64,000 nucleotides of DNA from Rhynchonema sp. JSB1_4 (lineage: Eukaryota > Nematoda > Chromadorea > Monhysterida > Xyalidae): positions 26,829-90,828 of the forward strand of contig JASAMV010000274.1 in assembly GCA_030248065.1 (NCBI GenBank), read 5' to 3'. The stretch's first letter is position 1. Every line of letters starts with the position of its first letter. This document shows, one piece after another, positions 39,101 through 51,489 of the stretch. Below the pieces are notes generated by a model, which saw only the letters and a list, made by a program, of their open reading frames with translations, did not search any database and was not told the origin of the DNA. Made by a program: the position numbers and the translations under genes.

Positions 39101-42100
39101 GGCTGCTTGATTGCGCCACCGCAAATGCAGAGCAAGAGCACCCAGCAGCTTGTATCAAACGAAAACGTTTTTTCACCATCAACCCCCGTACCCTCTAATG
39201 CACCGAAACTTTTTTCATCACACTTTTTGACACGGCTTACCAGCATTCATTTTGCCGATGCGTTGGCGGCCGGCTGAGGAACGCATTCAAGCAAACGCAA
39301 CACGCAGGTGCTCGGACAGAACATGAATGTACGTACATACCTATATGGGTGGGTATGTTGGCACATAACACGTAGCAGTCATTCAGTGAAATAAATGGAC
39401 GATTTTGGAACGGCTGCAACTTTCAGCGCTCATTCCATTCGCTGCTTTGCAATTGCAAAAGCAACGTTTTCGTGGAGCATGTACCGCTGGTACTTTTCAA
39501 ACCATCCACACAAAAACACAGGCATCAAAAGGCATGGAACGAATCTACATATACACTCATGCACTTCGCAAGATCCGATTCTTTTCAAAAGAACCCCTAT
39601 CATAATCGCACACTTCAGGTGTCCCCACGCACCAAGCCACTGGCTGTTGGTTCACGCACGCATGCCCGAGCACAAGAGCGCATTCTCAAACACAAAACAA
39701 CAGTATCATGGTATCAAAATTCGAGTCATGCTCGGCGGCACACAACCGTGCCGTTACACGCAGTGACCTAGTACATATATGCAGACGGCCTGTTTGTTGA
39801 GACTGCAAAACGAGCTTTCGCTGCTGTGCTGCCTCGATGCACACGACATATGCCATGATGCTAAACATATTACGGCGTCAAGCGCAAGCTATGAGACGGA
39901 TACATATGATCCAGCGTCGTCGCAAGCGCGCTTGTTTGCCTGCCGCGCTGCGCACGAGCAGCTGCTTTGTCCATTCTTTCGTTCGCAATCGTCTTTACGT
40001 GCCAATCATAACAACAACACCATGTTTGACGTATGCCATGTATGTATGCCCAGTTCGAACTTCAAGAACAGCCAACATGAAAAAACCAACAGCGACAGCG
40101 TTGTCTTGGTCATACGCACACGCAATCGAGTGCACGTGAGAATGAATTTACATTCACATTTGTTTGTCTTGGAGTGGGTACTCACTCCACTGACACAGAA
40201 CATAATTTGACTACCGGCTGACATATACATGTGTATTTAGCGGCCCCTTTGGGATGCAATTACCACAGCTCCAGCCAGACAAGCCAGCCATGTGTTGATG
40301 ATAGTGCAACCAACGGAAGTAATTTATGCACGACGATAACTAAGTGTGGAGCAGCACAAGTGAACAATTTTTGGTCTGCTACTGCTGCTGGTGATTAAAG
40401 GGTGTGTCTAACGTCTCTTAACCCCAGGTTTTATGAGGTGCAATCGAAAGATGACCTCGACACGCCGGCGTGTGCAAAAAACCGCGTCTTGTAACTCGCT
40501 AAATCGCGAAATCTTGAGGGTTACTTTTCGAATTAAATCAATTTCCGGACACAAAACTCCAGGCGCTTTTGAGTGGGCGCTACTCACGTTTGGCATTATT
40601 CTGCTGAAACATTGCATGTTTAAGCGCGGCTCAGCCGCCTATACAATGCACGTAGACGCTCAACACACACCGCTCTGGCTGCTGGCTTGACTGTGGACAC
40701 AATGAATGTTTCATTTAACATATAGAAGCTGGTTTGTGTGTGTTTCGCTTCGCAGCTTTTTTCCGTCAGCTCAGTCTGAATTTTGTGTCCGGAAATTGAT
40801 TTAATTCGAAAAGTAACCCTCAAGATTTCGCGATTTGGCAAGTTAGAAGACGCGGTTTCTTGCACACGGCGGCCTTTCGAGGTCATCTTTCAATTCCACC
40901 CAACAAAACATGGGGTTAGGAGACGTTAGACACACCCTTTAAGCTGCGGTTCAGCTGCAGTTACCACTTCATTCAATATATTTAGACGACGATTCATATT
41001 ACCATACATATGCCGGTCAATAACACCAGAACACATCATTAGCACGTCTAGCTTGCATTTAATCTGACAAACGTGGCACACGCGCACAGATGCATTTGAA
41101 ATGCAAATTTTGCGTCGCAACAGCCTAGAAAAATTTTTTGCGAAACACACTCGATCCAACCCCAGGCGATAATTTTACGAGGATACTTAAAGGAGTTATC
41201 CAGTTGTTTTCAAAATCGTCGGCCGGTATCGAGCTTTACGCTAAAAAATGAGGCTCGCCCCATAACATTTGGGCCCGTTCGAAATCTCTATTCCTCCACA
41301 GAACCGAAGACATCAGCTTGGAAACAGAAAGTCAACTTTTTAATTTCTTGATTGAAGCGCTGTGTCGGCGTGCAACTGTATGGTCGTACCAGTTGCCAAT
41401 TTGGTTGTAGCACTGAGTCCCCGCTTTCGAATGACACCAAACGTGACTTGTTTCATGAACTGGAGCACACCCACTGCGGGCAAAAACGTACCAAAAGGAA
41501 AACCCCTCGACTTTTTAGTGGTCTTCGCTTCCCCTGCAGTTTTCTTAAAATGGGGACATCATGCACAATCCTAACTTATGGGGCCAAATCGCACAATCAT
41601 AACTGTAACGAAATGAGATAATATTGGAATGTGCAGTGTAGTACAGCACGCCAGTGGTTGCAAGGCACGCTTGGTGGAAGGAGCACGACGGTTGCAAAGC
41701 ACCCTTGGGGTTGGGGATGGTTACAATGCACCCCAAAAAGACGATGGTTGGTTTCGGGCGTCTTGAGGTCACTCCTGGCATACAGAACATACCTTAAAGC
41801 ACAAACTGACAGTATCATTCTTTAGTGTCAATTAGTCCAAGCGATTTCCTTCCAAATGATATATAACATCACCAGGACATCTTAATCCGAAACTGAGTTT
41901 TGGCCAAAATACAATGTCAGTAAATAACCTCCACACAACAGTTCAAGTGAGCCGTTGGATCAGCTAGGTGTGGAGGCGCAGCGGACAAAATATGGTAGTT
42001 TTTGGATATTTGGCTTTGTGCAGGAAGGCAATGAAAGTGCTGGGAACGAAACCCAAATTTTTGCGAGGTTAGAGCTATTGTGCGTTCAGTCTCATAGATC

Positions 42101-45020
42101 AGAACCTTGTGCGATAATTGTTAAGAAAAATGGAGGTGAAGACTACAAAAAATCGAGGGTTTCGTGTCGTCCGAAAGTGGCGAGCCAGCAGCGTACAGAA
42201 AATGGCAATAGATACCATTTTACTGTTTCCAACTGACACAGAGCTATACATAAAGGATAAAAATCCTGCTTATAAAATCACGTTTTTTGGTTAAGTGGAG
42301 GAACGGCGCCCAAAAAAATATGGCGTCGAAGTCGCAAAAAACAGCTGAATTTTACGGTGTAAAACTTGATTCTTGTCAACTAATATAACTATAAAAAGTC
42401 AACCGGATAACACCTTTAAGCTGAATCTCCTTTCCCACCCATGCATATCTCAATGAATGACAGGCCATATGGCACGCACCATGGCAATTGCTCAATCAAA
42501 ATGTTCACCCAGCCATCTTCAGTGGGTCACTCACCAAGCAGGGATGACGTCATCGCTCCACAGACCGGGTGCAACATGAACGCATCTTGATCGTAGTATC
42601 GACTGTAAATTAATGAATACGTTGACGTTTTCGTAGAAAATAGTTATTACAAATTTGGAGTGATACAGTCAGGAGTGATACAGTCACAAAATAGAGAAAA
42701 ATTGGCACGGTTTTCTCCAAGGAAATAGTAAAAAATGTGTGAAAAACACTTCATAAGTGCTAAATCGGCTCAGCCACCTCGCAACACACAATTGACGAAT
42801 ATCGCTACATGGGCCAAGATGCAAAGGAAGCTTCCCCATTAGATGGCGAAAAAACCTTGAAGCCGGGCATAAAACGCAAGCATCAACTTAGTCCCAATCC
42901 CAAAACAAACTGTGCGTGTCGGCAGACGAAATCAACAATGATGGCCAATTCACGTTCGATCAGCGCGATCTTGATCCACAAATATCGATTGTTGCTCAGT
43001 GCACTGTTGCCACCACGATACGACGAAGGCTTCTTATCCGGCGACCTGTTGCAATAAAAAATAAGAATTGAGGGAAAAAAATGAAAAGCAACTCATGATC
43101 TTCCCAACGTGATTCGCTGAATAAAACTGAAGTTTCGTGAGGTGAGACACAATGTTTACCAACTTGCACCAGATGTTTCGACGTCACAGTCACGCCAAGG
43201 TCAAAATTAAGCGTTGGTCACAATTGCAAAAATCCCGGACTTTTGCACGTCCGAGATTTTTGTAAGCAGCAAACATTCCCAACGCGCGTGGTCACAATTA
43301 CGTCCGGGACTTTTCGGGCTGTTGCAAAAGTCCGGGACGCGCAAAACAGCGTTCTGACATTCTTGATTCGCGTCCCGCATTTTTGCACGTCCGGGACTTT
43401 TGCAGGCACCTTATGTACTGGCGCGTCCCCAAAATTACCTATATCTGACGGTTTATGAACATTTGAGGCCTGAAAGTTGGACCATAAAGTGAACTCAAGG
43501 CGCCCTGTTAAACCACATGAAAAACAAGAAGTTTCAAGCAGTATGGGAGCAAGATGCTCCTTCTATCTTAGCGTTTCTCTGATCAATAATAGTGTGAACA
43601 CTGACAAAAGCAGATCAAACTCTGAGAATTAGGCACAGCACAAAAAATCTGGAAAGAAACTTTTTTCGTACACTTTAGCGCTTACGAGCACGCGCGTTTG
43701 CGTCGTCAGCTTGACGATAGAAAAAGTCCCGGACTTTTGCAGTGTGCAAAAAGATCCTGGACTTTTGCATTGGTTGTGACCAGCAAAATGCGAACGTCCG
43801 TGTCGTGCAAAAGTCCGGGACGTGCAGAAATCCCGGACGTCAATTGTGACCCTTACTTTACACAATTATGCAGATCAGCTGGGGTCAAGCAGATCAGGAG
43901 TTTTTATTGCAAGTAAATACTCACGCCCTTTCGTTTGCAAGTCAAATCTTGGAATATGTACTTGCAAATTGCCTTCTTCAGAACGTAATAAAGTCCCAAA
44001 CAGCATATTTGCTTCCATACAAAGTATAAAACTTCAAATTTGTGCAATCACCACAAAACAACATGCATGAGCATCACAAGAAATTACACCAGATCAGGCA
44101 CGATTACAATCGCACTGAACTGTTGCTGGCCCAAGTTGGACCTGATTTTGTAAACTGGAACCATTACGCCAGCAACTGTGTGCAAGTGAAAGCTGTCTGC
44201 GTTATTGCAAAGCAGCAAATGGCAAAAACTGTAAGAGAACCACCCTTGCCGACGTAAATGAGCACAACCAGCATTTGTTCATTCATGGTGTGCGGTCAAA
44301 AATTGAAAATGGACTTCCCAGAATGCCCCCATGTCTGGCAATAAACAACTAACTCGGCGGATTGTTTGACAGCCTGTTGTTGTATTTGTACCACGATTTT
44401 AAGTATGGCGGCCGCTGGAGGACACAATTTGGATATTTTGTGCAACAACGCATACGTGGTCGTGCCGAACAGACCGAGCACCCGACGTTTCAGGCCATCA
44501 GCCAGACACGACTCGACCGCGGCTGCAATTTGATAGGCGAGGTGGTGGCTACCCATGTATCTGTGCGTGACATGGAGCAAGGTGATGCTTGGTTGTCCGG
44601 ATTTACGATTACGCGTGGGCCCAAGGCTTGTCAAGTGTATGCTTCAGCCAAGAAGACATCTGAACATTGTCCAAGCCCAAACACAAGCGGAAGTGGGACG
44701 AGCCGGGCCTGCGCACAACCCAATCCCGAAACTTGGGATCGGCCGTGCCCGAAATTTGCCAAAACCGGGGCGGTACCTCCACACGGCCGTCTTATTGAAA
44801 TGCGAAAAAAAGAACGTCCGTCCGACCAACCACATAATGCGGCCACATAGTTGGACTCGATATACACACAACGGCGAATCGCTGATTCCTCCATGATACA
44901 TTTGACCTCGCGTTTCAGATTTAACAGCAGAACTTCGTGATGACTCTTTTCAGATGGCATCGTGTCTGTGCCAGCCGCAGTTTCGGCCCCATTCTGCACT
45001 CGTTCTGCCAACACCTCCAT
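30108..45020 (-). CDS. SGSM1/2: SGSM1/2-type RUN-TBC Rab GTPase-activating protein, 23 exons
   Basis: Exons in coding order: 45020-44834, 44522-44315, 43045-42911, 42602-42535, 38050-37881, 37385-37212, 36981-36881, 36249-36120, 35499-35361, 34979-34800, 34474-34331, 33865-33728, 33500-33338, 33010-32923, 32851-32741, 32650-32425, 32153-31831, 31770-31643, 31411-31329, 31191-31082, 30981-30885, 30762-30595, 30262-30108. Phases match throughout, giving about 1141 residues (human SGSM1 about 1148). The RUN domain is in exons 1-5 ([27 protein letters not shown]). The central PH-like block includes [11 protein letters not shown]. The TBC domain has the arginine finger IEKDVHR (about 909-915) and the glutamine finger GYVQGMCD (about 950), so GAP activity should be intact. 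The family modulates Rap/Rab-linked membrane traffic. The exon 2 donor (GTCCAT) is weak and may lie up to 80 bases earlier. The 4.5-kb and 1.3-kb introns carry transposons. Four exons directly follow the TGATGTTTCA motif or a near copy. Confidence 0.93.
40395..40942. mobile_element. TTAA-flanked MITE in a large SGSM intron
   Basis: The body 40399-40938 begins AGGGTGTGTCTAACGTCTC and ends with its reverse complement. TTAA stands directly outside both ends (40395-40398 and 40939-40942). The arms extend for about 170 bases and include CGGACACAAAA..., with few differences. The TTAA duplication points to the piggyBac group, although the terminal bases differ from the classic CCC start. There is no coding capacity. 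Confidence 0.78.
43216..43851. mobile_element. Inverted-repeat element with GTCCGGGACTTTTGCA units
   Basis: The ends GGTCACAATTG and CAATTGTGACC bracket several alternating copies of tcccggacttttgca and its reverse complement (43226-43430 and 43720-43840). The element fills much of SGSM intron 2 (43046-44314). Subterminal repeated units of this kind are typical of non-autonomous DNA transposons. The target duplication is unclear. Confidence 0.7.
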
Positions 45021-45643
45021 GATGCCTTCACCTGTCGGCGGTGCTGGCTGTCTTAAAACACATACACAGAGTGACAAAATTATTTCAACAAAGAGAAATT
45101 ATGAATACAGTAAATCACAAACTGTGATTGTGGTCGACAAAGAATGACCACTTCATCTTCGAAAAACGGAAGCGAACTGAGCTTCTGTTCGCAGCCGAGT
45201 GCGCCCTCAGGCGAACAACCCTGAACGCACAAGGAGCTTGAACAAATAATTTCATTCTCACACACAAGAAGCCGATGAAAATCCAAGATCAAACATGAAA
45301 AGACTTGGGGGCGTAATCGCAGAATGTGAAATGAAACACGACATAAATAAAAATAAAATGAACAAATAAATAAGTGAAAGCAATCTGCTTTAAATTATTA
45401 CCTGATGGGAATCGAACAAAAAGACGATGCAAACATGCGAAAGACTTACACACAGCGCATCTGAACTTTATTTTTGCGAGGACTGACTAATCTGGTAAGT
45501 ATTTCTCAAGCTCACAATAAACCGTCACAGAGAAAAATAGCAACGCAACTTGTGAAAACAACAAGTTTATCATACAGTTCAAGCCACAACTGAAAATAGA
45601 ATCGCAAACCAGTCACCGATCAATCTCTTGTCCTCCAATCGAG
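45021..45643. other. Intergenic; SGSM promoter side and peritrophin gene 2 3' end
   Basis: The 623 bases separate the SGSM start codon from the stop codon of peritrophin gene 2, both on the minus strand. An A/T-rich stretch (about 45330-45390, ATAAATAAAAATAAAATG-like on +) stands out. No core promoter could be named. No coding sequence is seen. Confidence 0.6.
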
Positions 45644-48600
45644 TTAATGGCCAATGTATCGACAAGAGTCATCGGCGTTTGTACATCGTTGCGTGGCAGC
45701 ATCGAATCTGGGCGTGTCTTTGGCACATGTCAATATCGATTGCAATCCGTTCAAACAAGCCACAAATTGTGTGCAGTGCGCTGGATGTGCGTACAAACCC
45801 GGCGAGCGGCCACGACAGAATTTGGACACGTCTGCAATCCAACTGAACAAGCTTGAGAAGAAAGTGGTGTAGTGAGAATGAAAGAATCTCATGTGGTAAA
45901 TTTTACGAAATTTTCCCATGCCATGCGGCGCTAAATTTTTAATACCTGCCCCAAAATTCAAAAACGTCCCACAGCGGTGTTGCGAGATCTGAATGTTGAC
46001 GACAGATCCATTTATACATAGTTTGTAACCCAGAACAACCCCACCTGATTCGATACTAAAATCTCACGTTACAACACAAAATGCGCACTCTCTTTTGTGC
46101 AAACGTTCAGATATTTGCTTGTATCAGAATTGTGACACTTAATGTGAAACATCAGCTAACCAGGGACATGTACATCGATGACACGCAGTGTGGGCGTGCT
46201 GCAAGCGTGCACCAGCAACGAGGTTGTGCATTTGCCTGTGTCAACGTCGAACGCCCGACCCTGTGCACAATTGAACGCCCACGCTCGACCACTGTTATCG
46301 TCATTATCGGTTAATGTTTCACAGTAATAATATCGGGCACAGTCACTCGGGTCGCGGTGGTAGCGCGAGCCTTTGCGACCCACGCAGCTGAACTCCGGCT
46401 TGAAATCTGCAATATGCGGCAAATTCACACTTTCCAGAAAACAGCACAAACTAAAGACCGATCAATTTAGCTGTCTGGCAACGTGTTTGACGTTGCTCGA
46501 AATCAGTGGCATTAGTAAATTGAAAATACCGTTCATACAAACTACAAAGCACGACCAAGGCAGCTCATCCTATCGATCGCGTATACCTTTGTGCTGTTTG
46601 GTGCCACAAGGTGCAGCGACGTCGGTTGGACTCAAGCATTTGCGTCTGCCACCATCGAACACTTGACCAACGGGACATTCTTGCCGGACCACCAGTTCGT
46701 GTGCGTGACAGAGAACGTATGAACGACAGTCAGCTGCGAAGGATTCGATTGGTTATTGGAATAAAACATTTCCATATCATCCTGTCACCGACGGAGCAAT
46801 AAACCAGCAAAGGTCTGCTCCGATAACGATCATTTGGCAGTAACAGCGCGCGCTCTTCTGTCCACACCCGTCCAATCAGCACCAACCTGGCACCGCATAG
46901 AATCCATCATCGAGCACGGCGCACAGCACGACCAGTTGTGCTTCGGCACAAGCACTCAACAACGACCGTGGGGCACACACGTTTCGTCGACTGCAATAAT
47001 TAGTGTCATGTACATGACAGCGAGCTAAACATGCTCCGCACCACAACAACAAATTTCAAAAGCGTCAAGCCTACGCCTGACCTGTAAAGGGCATCAAACA
47101 CGGGCTAGTGCACTGCTCGAGTGAACTCATAATGCACTGGCTGGGTGCGCCTTCTGGGTCAGGAAAAGTAAGGCGTCCGAAAAGTATTCTTTCTCCCAAA
47201 TGTATTATCCAACCATGCACGAATTTGCGCTATTCCTGGTCCATTATAACCGCCAACAAAAAGTTGAACTGGAACGTCAGTCACCTGTCGAAAGCGGTGC
47301 CAGGAGGACACACGGTTTGACGGTCATGTCCATGTGAACACGTGTAGAATACGGACGCACAATCCTCCGGCGCGTAATTGCCATCTGGTTTGCTCGTGCA
47401 GTCGTATGGGGGCAGAACTAAGATGTTCAAATGTGGACTACAAGCAATGACCAGAGCTATTTTTCCCACAAAATCTTGATTCATTGATGAAGATCAAACC
47501 CACTTGATGCCTTCGCTGGTTCGATGCTGGCGGTCGTTGTGCGCGCCAAGCCCGAACAAATCGGAATCGAAGCGAAATAATCGCAACGGGCTGCAGCCAA
47601 CCATGATAATGTTCACAGCAGCTCATAGATTGAAAAATATGCTTTCGAAATAATAAACAAACGCACAAAGTTCAGCGTCAAAGTAGAGCAGCTCGTCACA
47701 TTTGCGTACGATCGGCCGATCATCGACGCCACAAACGATGTAGAATTGGGAACACGGCTCGTCGGGCCACGCAAACACCGACAGATCGTGATCGACGCAA
47801 ACATCTGCAATGTACGGGTCGACCGAACATCTTTCTCAGGTGTTTAAGCCACACTCCGGAGGAACAGTTAGTTAGTTAGTTTATAGCGTCGACACCCACT
47901 CAATAATACATAAATAAGAAGATTAAGTGAAAGAAGCATAATTACAAGACCGGGTGTGGAGTTTACGGGCATGAAAATAAATACAAAACAGGGTGTGCGA
48001 GTTACGGGAATGAAAAATAAATACAAAACCAATACAGGAAAGGGTGAGAAGGTGGACGAAATCACGGACAGACAGACACAGACAACATGCAAGCCACACT
48101 CCGGAGGAACAGTCGGAAACTGGCACACAAGCGGTGAAAAACACGGTTGATTGGAATCTCGTTGTCATGCGCGGGAAAAACCCTAAACTACGTTTCAAGA
48201 AGGAATCACGTACCGCACAAAAATTATGCCTCACTCAGGCAGCCCTCCAAATTTCAGCCCTAAGCTACGCACCTTGATGTTCGTGAAACATCACCTCGGT
48301 CAATCACTAACCGTCAGGTGGTGTTCTCAACGGTCGTGTGGTGCTTTGTACATGGATGGTGGATGGCGTGGCCGGACTGCCACCACAGGTCTTCACAAAT
48401 ATTCCATTCGCACATCGTCGGCTCACAACATCGAATTTCAAGTCACCCCCACAGCTGAAATAATACATATTTCGGCATACGATTTGGTCAAGGCATAAAT
48501 TTGCAAGAAAATCGCACGGCCGTTGTATGAAAGAAATTGGCTGACAAGCGAAAACAAATCACCGAATGTTCTACTACACCCCAAAACACGGACCAACCGT

Positions 48601-51418
48601 CGTCTGAGCGCCATTCCATTGGCACAAGTGAAATAAATGGACGAACACGGTCGATTGGGATGTGGGTAGTCGGCCGATCGTCGATGACCACAGTCGAAAT
48701 TGATGTCTGAAACATCATCACGAAACAATGCCATGTTGTGAATTGATCTCGTGGCGTATTTCGGGATACTAGCGCCAAAAGACGCCTGTCATACCACGCA
48801 CAAACGCCGCTAGGAAGCAAGTACCATGCCAAAAAAGCGTATTTTCCGCGGGCTTGGCCGCCGAAAGTCGAAAAATTCCAAATATTTGTGAAGCTAGCAC
48901 GTGTTGAAAGATCCCAGCTGCCCAGCGAGAGCTGCCCGTCAAACAAAGTCAGAAGCGCATCAACAGCCATCAAGTGCATACCATCATATTGTCGCCTGCT
49001 GGTTCGGGTGGGGGCGGACATGGTGGTGCTGGTGGTCGGCTGTCCGCCGCAAATGAACAGAAACTCGGGGAACAGGCACGAATCGCTCATCACGTCATAG
49101 ACCAGTCCCTTGGTGCAATTGCGCTCGAAGCCCGACGGATTTCCTGTTGCACATTGGACCACTGTGTCAAACACCACAACAACAACCACTGTCAGTTAGC
49201 AAACATCAACCTCAGCCTGGGGCCGATCTCGGACTCCGGAAATGGCCAGATTTTCTTTAATACTTCTTTAGTATCACACATTCCAGGTTTTACGCAAATA
49301 ATAAGCAACTTTCATGCTATTTAAACATTGGAACCACTTTCGAATAATATGCTTCATGAAGTATCTGGCCAAGCGCCATGTGCGTTACCGGCCCCAGACC
49401 ATTTACAACGTGCCAGAGTGTGCACTGTATGTACCTTCACTGCATGAGAAGAACACTTGCGAACAGGCATTGCGTGGATCGGGATGATTGCCGACTGGTT
49501 GGAAGGTACAGTCGAAATGGCCAGATTGCGTGAAACGACCCGGCAGACGCGGCTTGACGATCGCAAACTGTGGTGATAGTGACCATTGATTGCTGGCTCA
49601 CAAACATGGGATGATATGCACCTTGCTGGTGTCAGTTAGGGCTTGGTTTGATTTTGTGTCTAAATGATTTCGTACATTACACCAAACGCCACTGTGAAAC
49701 AGCAGTCAGCCGGCTCCAGTTGTGCACTGGCTGCATAACACTAGCGTGTTGCGCAAAGACACACAAGGGCAGCTGGCTGAGGTTCCTTTGATTGGCGTAT
49801 TCAAGAACACTTCGATACCAAATAAACCAGACACCGACGGGGCAAAGTGCATACCGGACATGAACCGACGCAATGCGCTGTTACCTGCTCTCCACCAGCA
49901 CTGTCCATGGACATGACCACACAGACGGACACTTGATCACGTGGTGCACATGTGTCACGCTCGGCATCGTAGTACAACACACCCGTCGGTGAACAGTGAC
50001 GACGCACGGCACGTTTCGAGCCTGCTGATGTTTCACTACGTTGTTATTACCAATTATACGACATATGAACATTGCAGAACGACGAATCAACCCTTGCCGG
50101 AGACTGTCATTATTTTTACTTGGGCCGTATTTCGGAGCAGAGTTCGAGTTTGAATTTCGACCAGCGAAAAGGCGTTCACAACATGCAAGCACGGAACCGC
50201 TTTGACGATGGTCTCAATCACCGGCACAACTCCATCGAAAAAATACGAACTACACAAATAATAACAAGCATAGTCTCCGTCCGCGGATGTACTGCCTACG
50301 TCCGTCAAAAATTGACACCTTGGCCCAGGAGACGCACACCTGGTGAACACGTGAAATAGATGATCGAACAAGGACGGTAGGGATCGACAAAGTTGCCGGA
50401 CTCGCGTTGCGAACAGTCGAATTGGTCTGGGTGCACTGGTCGCGCCTCGCCTGGACCTGGCTGCTGTTGGTTCACTACCGGACCAGGTGGGATGACGGCT
50501 GCATTTGTCGATGACTAAAATATTGTTGTAATGATACAACCAATTTCAACACATGAAAAGGATGTGGCTTCAACGCAACTCACGTGTTGATTGAAACCAG
50601 ACTGCCGTCTACCGGCCTCGGGACCGCTGTGAGGAGGACCGGGTGCACCTGTGCGCGCGACAAACTCATCGGTGGTGATCGAAATTTGTTGACCCAGTTG
50701 CCTTGATGTGGAAAAAATTGGTGTTGTATTTGACTGTGGACTTGTTTCGATCGGTGCACTGCTTGAAGCAAACTGTCCACTGGTCATTGTTGCAGACGTG
50801 GTTTCGACGCTTGATGTTGCTGATGTCTGAAATAATAGCACATCAAGCAATACTGGCAACAGAGCACTGGCAAACTGACAGTTGTTGACGCAAACGTCCA
50901 TAACGGTTATCCAGTTTGACAAAGAACCCAAGCAACATTCTAGAGCTTGACATTCAGCAAGTCCAACCGTTATGATGATCTCCGAAAACGTTTGGACAAC
51001 GGAATCACTGCTGCTGCTAGGCGCAACCGTTGTGCTTTCCGCTTGTTTGGATGTTGACGCAGAGTTCGCCGTTGGCTGCCAACAAATTCGGGCATAATTC
51101 GTGAAATTGACGGGTACAGGACATTTCGTTTTACATATCATGCAAAGCGTTTCATATAATGAGGCAACCAACAGTATCGTAGCAGCAGCACACCTCAGGC
51201 ACAGCATCCAGTTGCTCCTCATCCAACATGATGTCCGTGCCCTTCACGGTGCGATTGTCCGAGCACGCAGCCACTCTGTGCACTGGCAGACACATCTCGG
51301 TGCGCTCATCGTAGAACAAACCCATCAGATGGCACTCCGCAACACGACCGAATAACTCGCCTGTATGTACAATGTTGGTTGGACAACCAAGTGACGTCAC
51401 AGAAAGTTTGTGACGCAC
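45644..51418 (-). CDS. Peritrophin gene 2: multi-domain chitin-binding protein, 5' end not found
   Basis: Secreted-type protein with about nine peritrophin-A (CBM14) domains that bind chitin. Exons in coding order: 51418?-51194, 51075-50968, 50826-50584, 50514-50340, 50021-49885, 49567-49435, 49143-48982, 48706-48598, 48454-48312, 47804-47667, 47590-47504, 47417-47285, 46990-46887, 46733-46587, 46406-46161, 45831-45644. Phases match from the first listed donor to the TAA stop. Exons 2-3 encode a Ser/Thr-rich linker. Domains show the six-Cys pattern, for example QFDCSQRESGNF, NFDCGHRRSADYPHP and KFCRGRSPGLYAHP. From exon 4 on the order matches the C-terminal half of the upstream paralogue (53652-61433), so they arose by tandem duplication. 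No signal peptide or start codon was found above 51418, where an open frame fades next to a repeat. The N-terminus may be lost, lie in an unrecognised exon upstream, or the gene may be a decaying copy. Confidence 0.83.
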
Positions 51419-51489
51419 AGGTATTAGAACAGCTCACCCACAGTGCTTTGGACTTCGGCTAGTAGCAGTACCGTAATTGGGGTCGTGTT

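Larger units (their letters stand above)
141..50035. repeat. Dispersed 10-mer TGATGTTTCA, 26 exact copies
   Basis: Exact copies on + start at 141, 3561, 11094, 12749, 13110, 13905, 18263, 19175, 19802, 26352, 28776, 34870, 37857 and 50026. Copies on - (seen as TGAAACATCA) start at 13370, 17804, 19552, 26749, 28603, 30264, 31772, 33504, 35340, 46144, 48284 and 48708. About ten near copies (AATGTTTCA type) occur as well, for example at 23761, 32530, 32588 and 46313. Flanks are not conserved, so this is not a fragment of one long repeat. Chance predicts about 0.1 exact copies. Eight copies sit within 20 bases upstream of an inferred 3' splice site and six lie in coding exons. The function is unknown. 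Confidence 0.9.

Noticed and set aside
50090..50250. Possible exon in peritrophin gene 2 (ACCERLFAGRN or AFSLVEIQT frames)
   Set aside because: The exon ending 50340 joins 50021 in phase and completes the six-Cys domain, so this stretch is intron.
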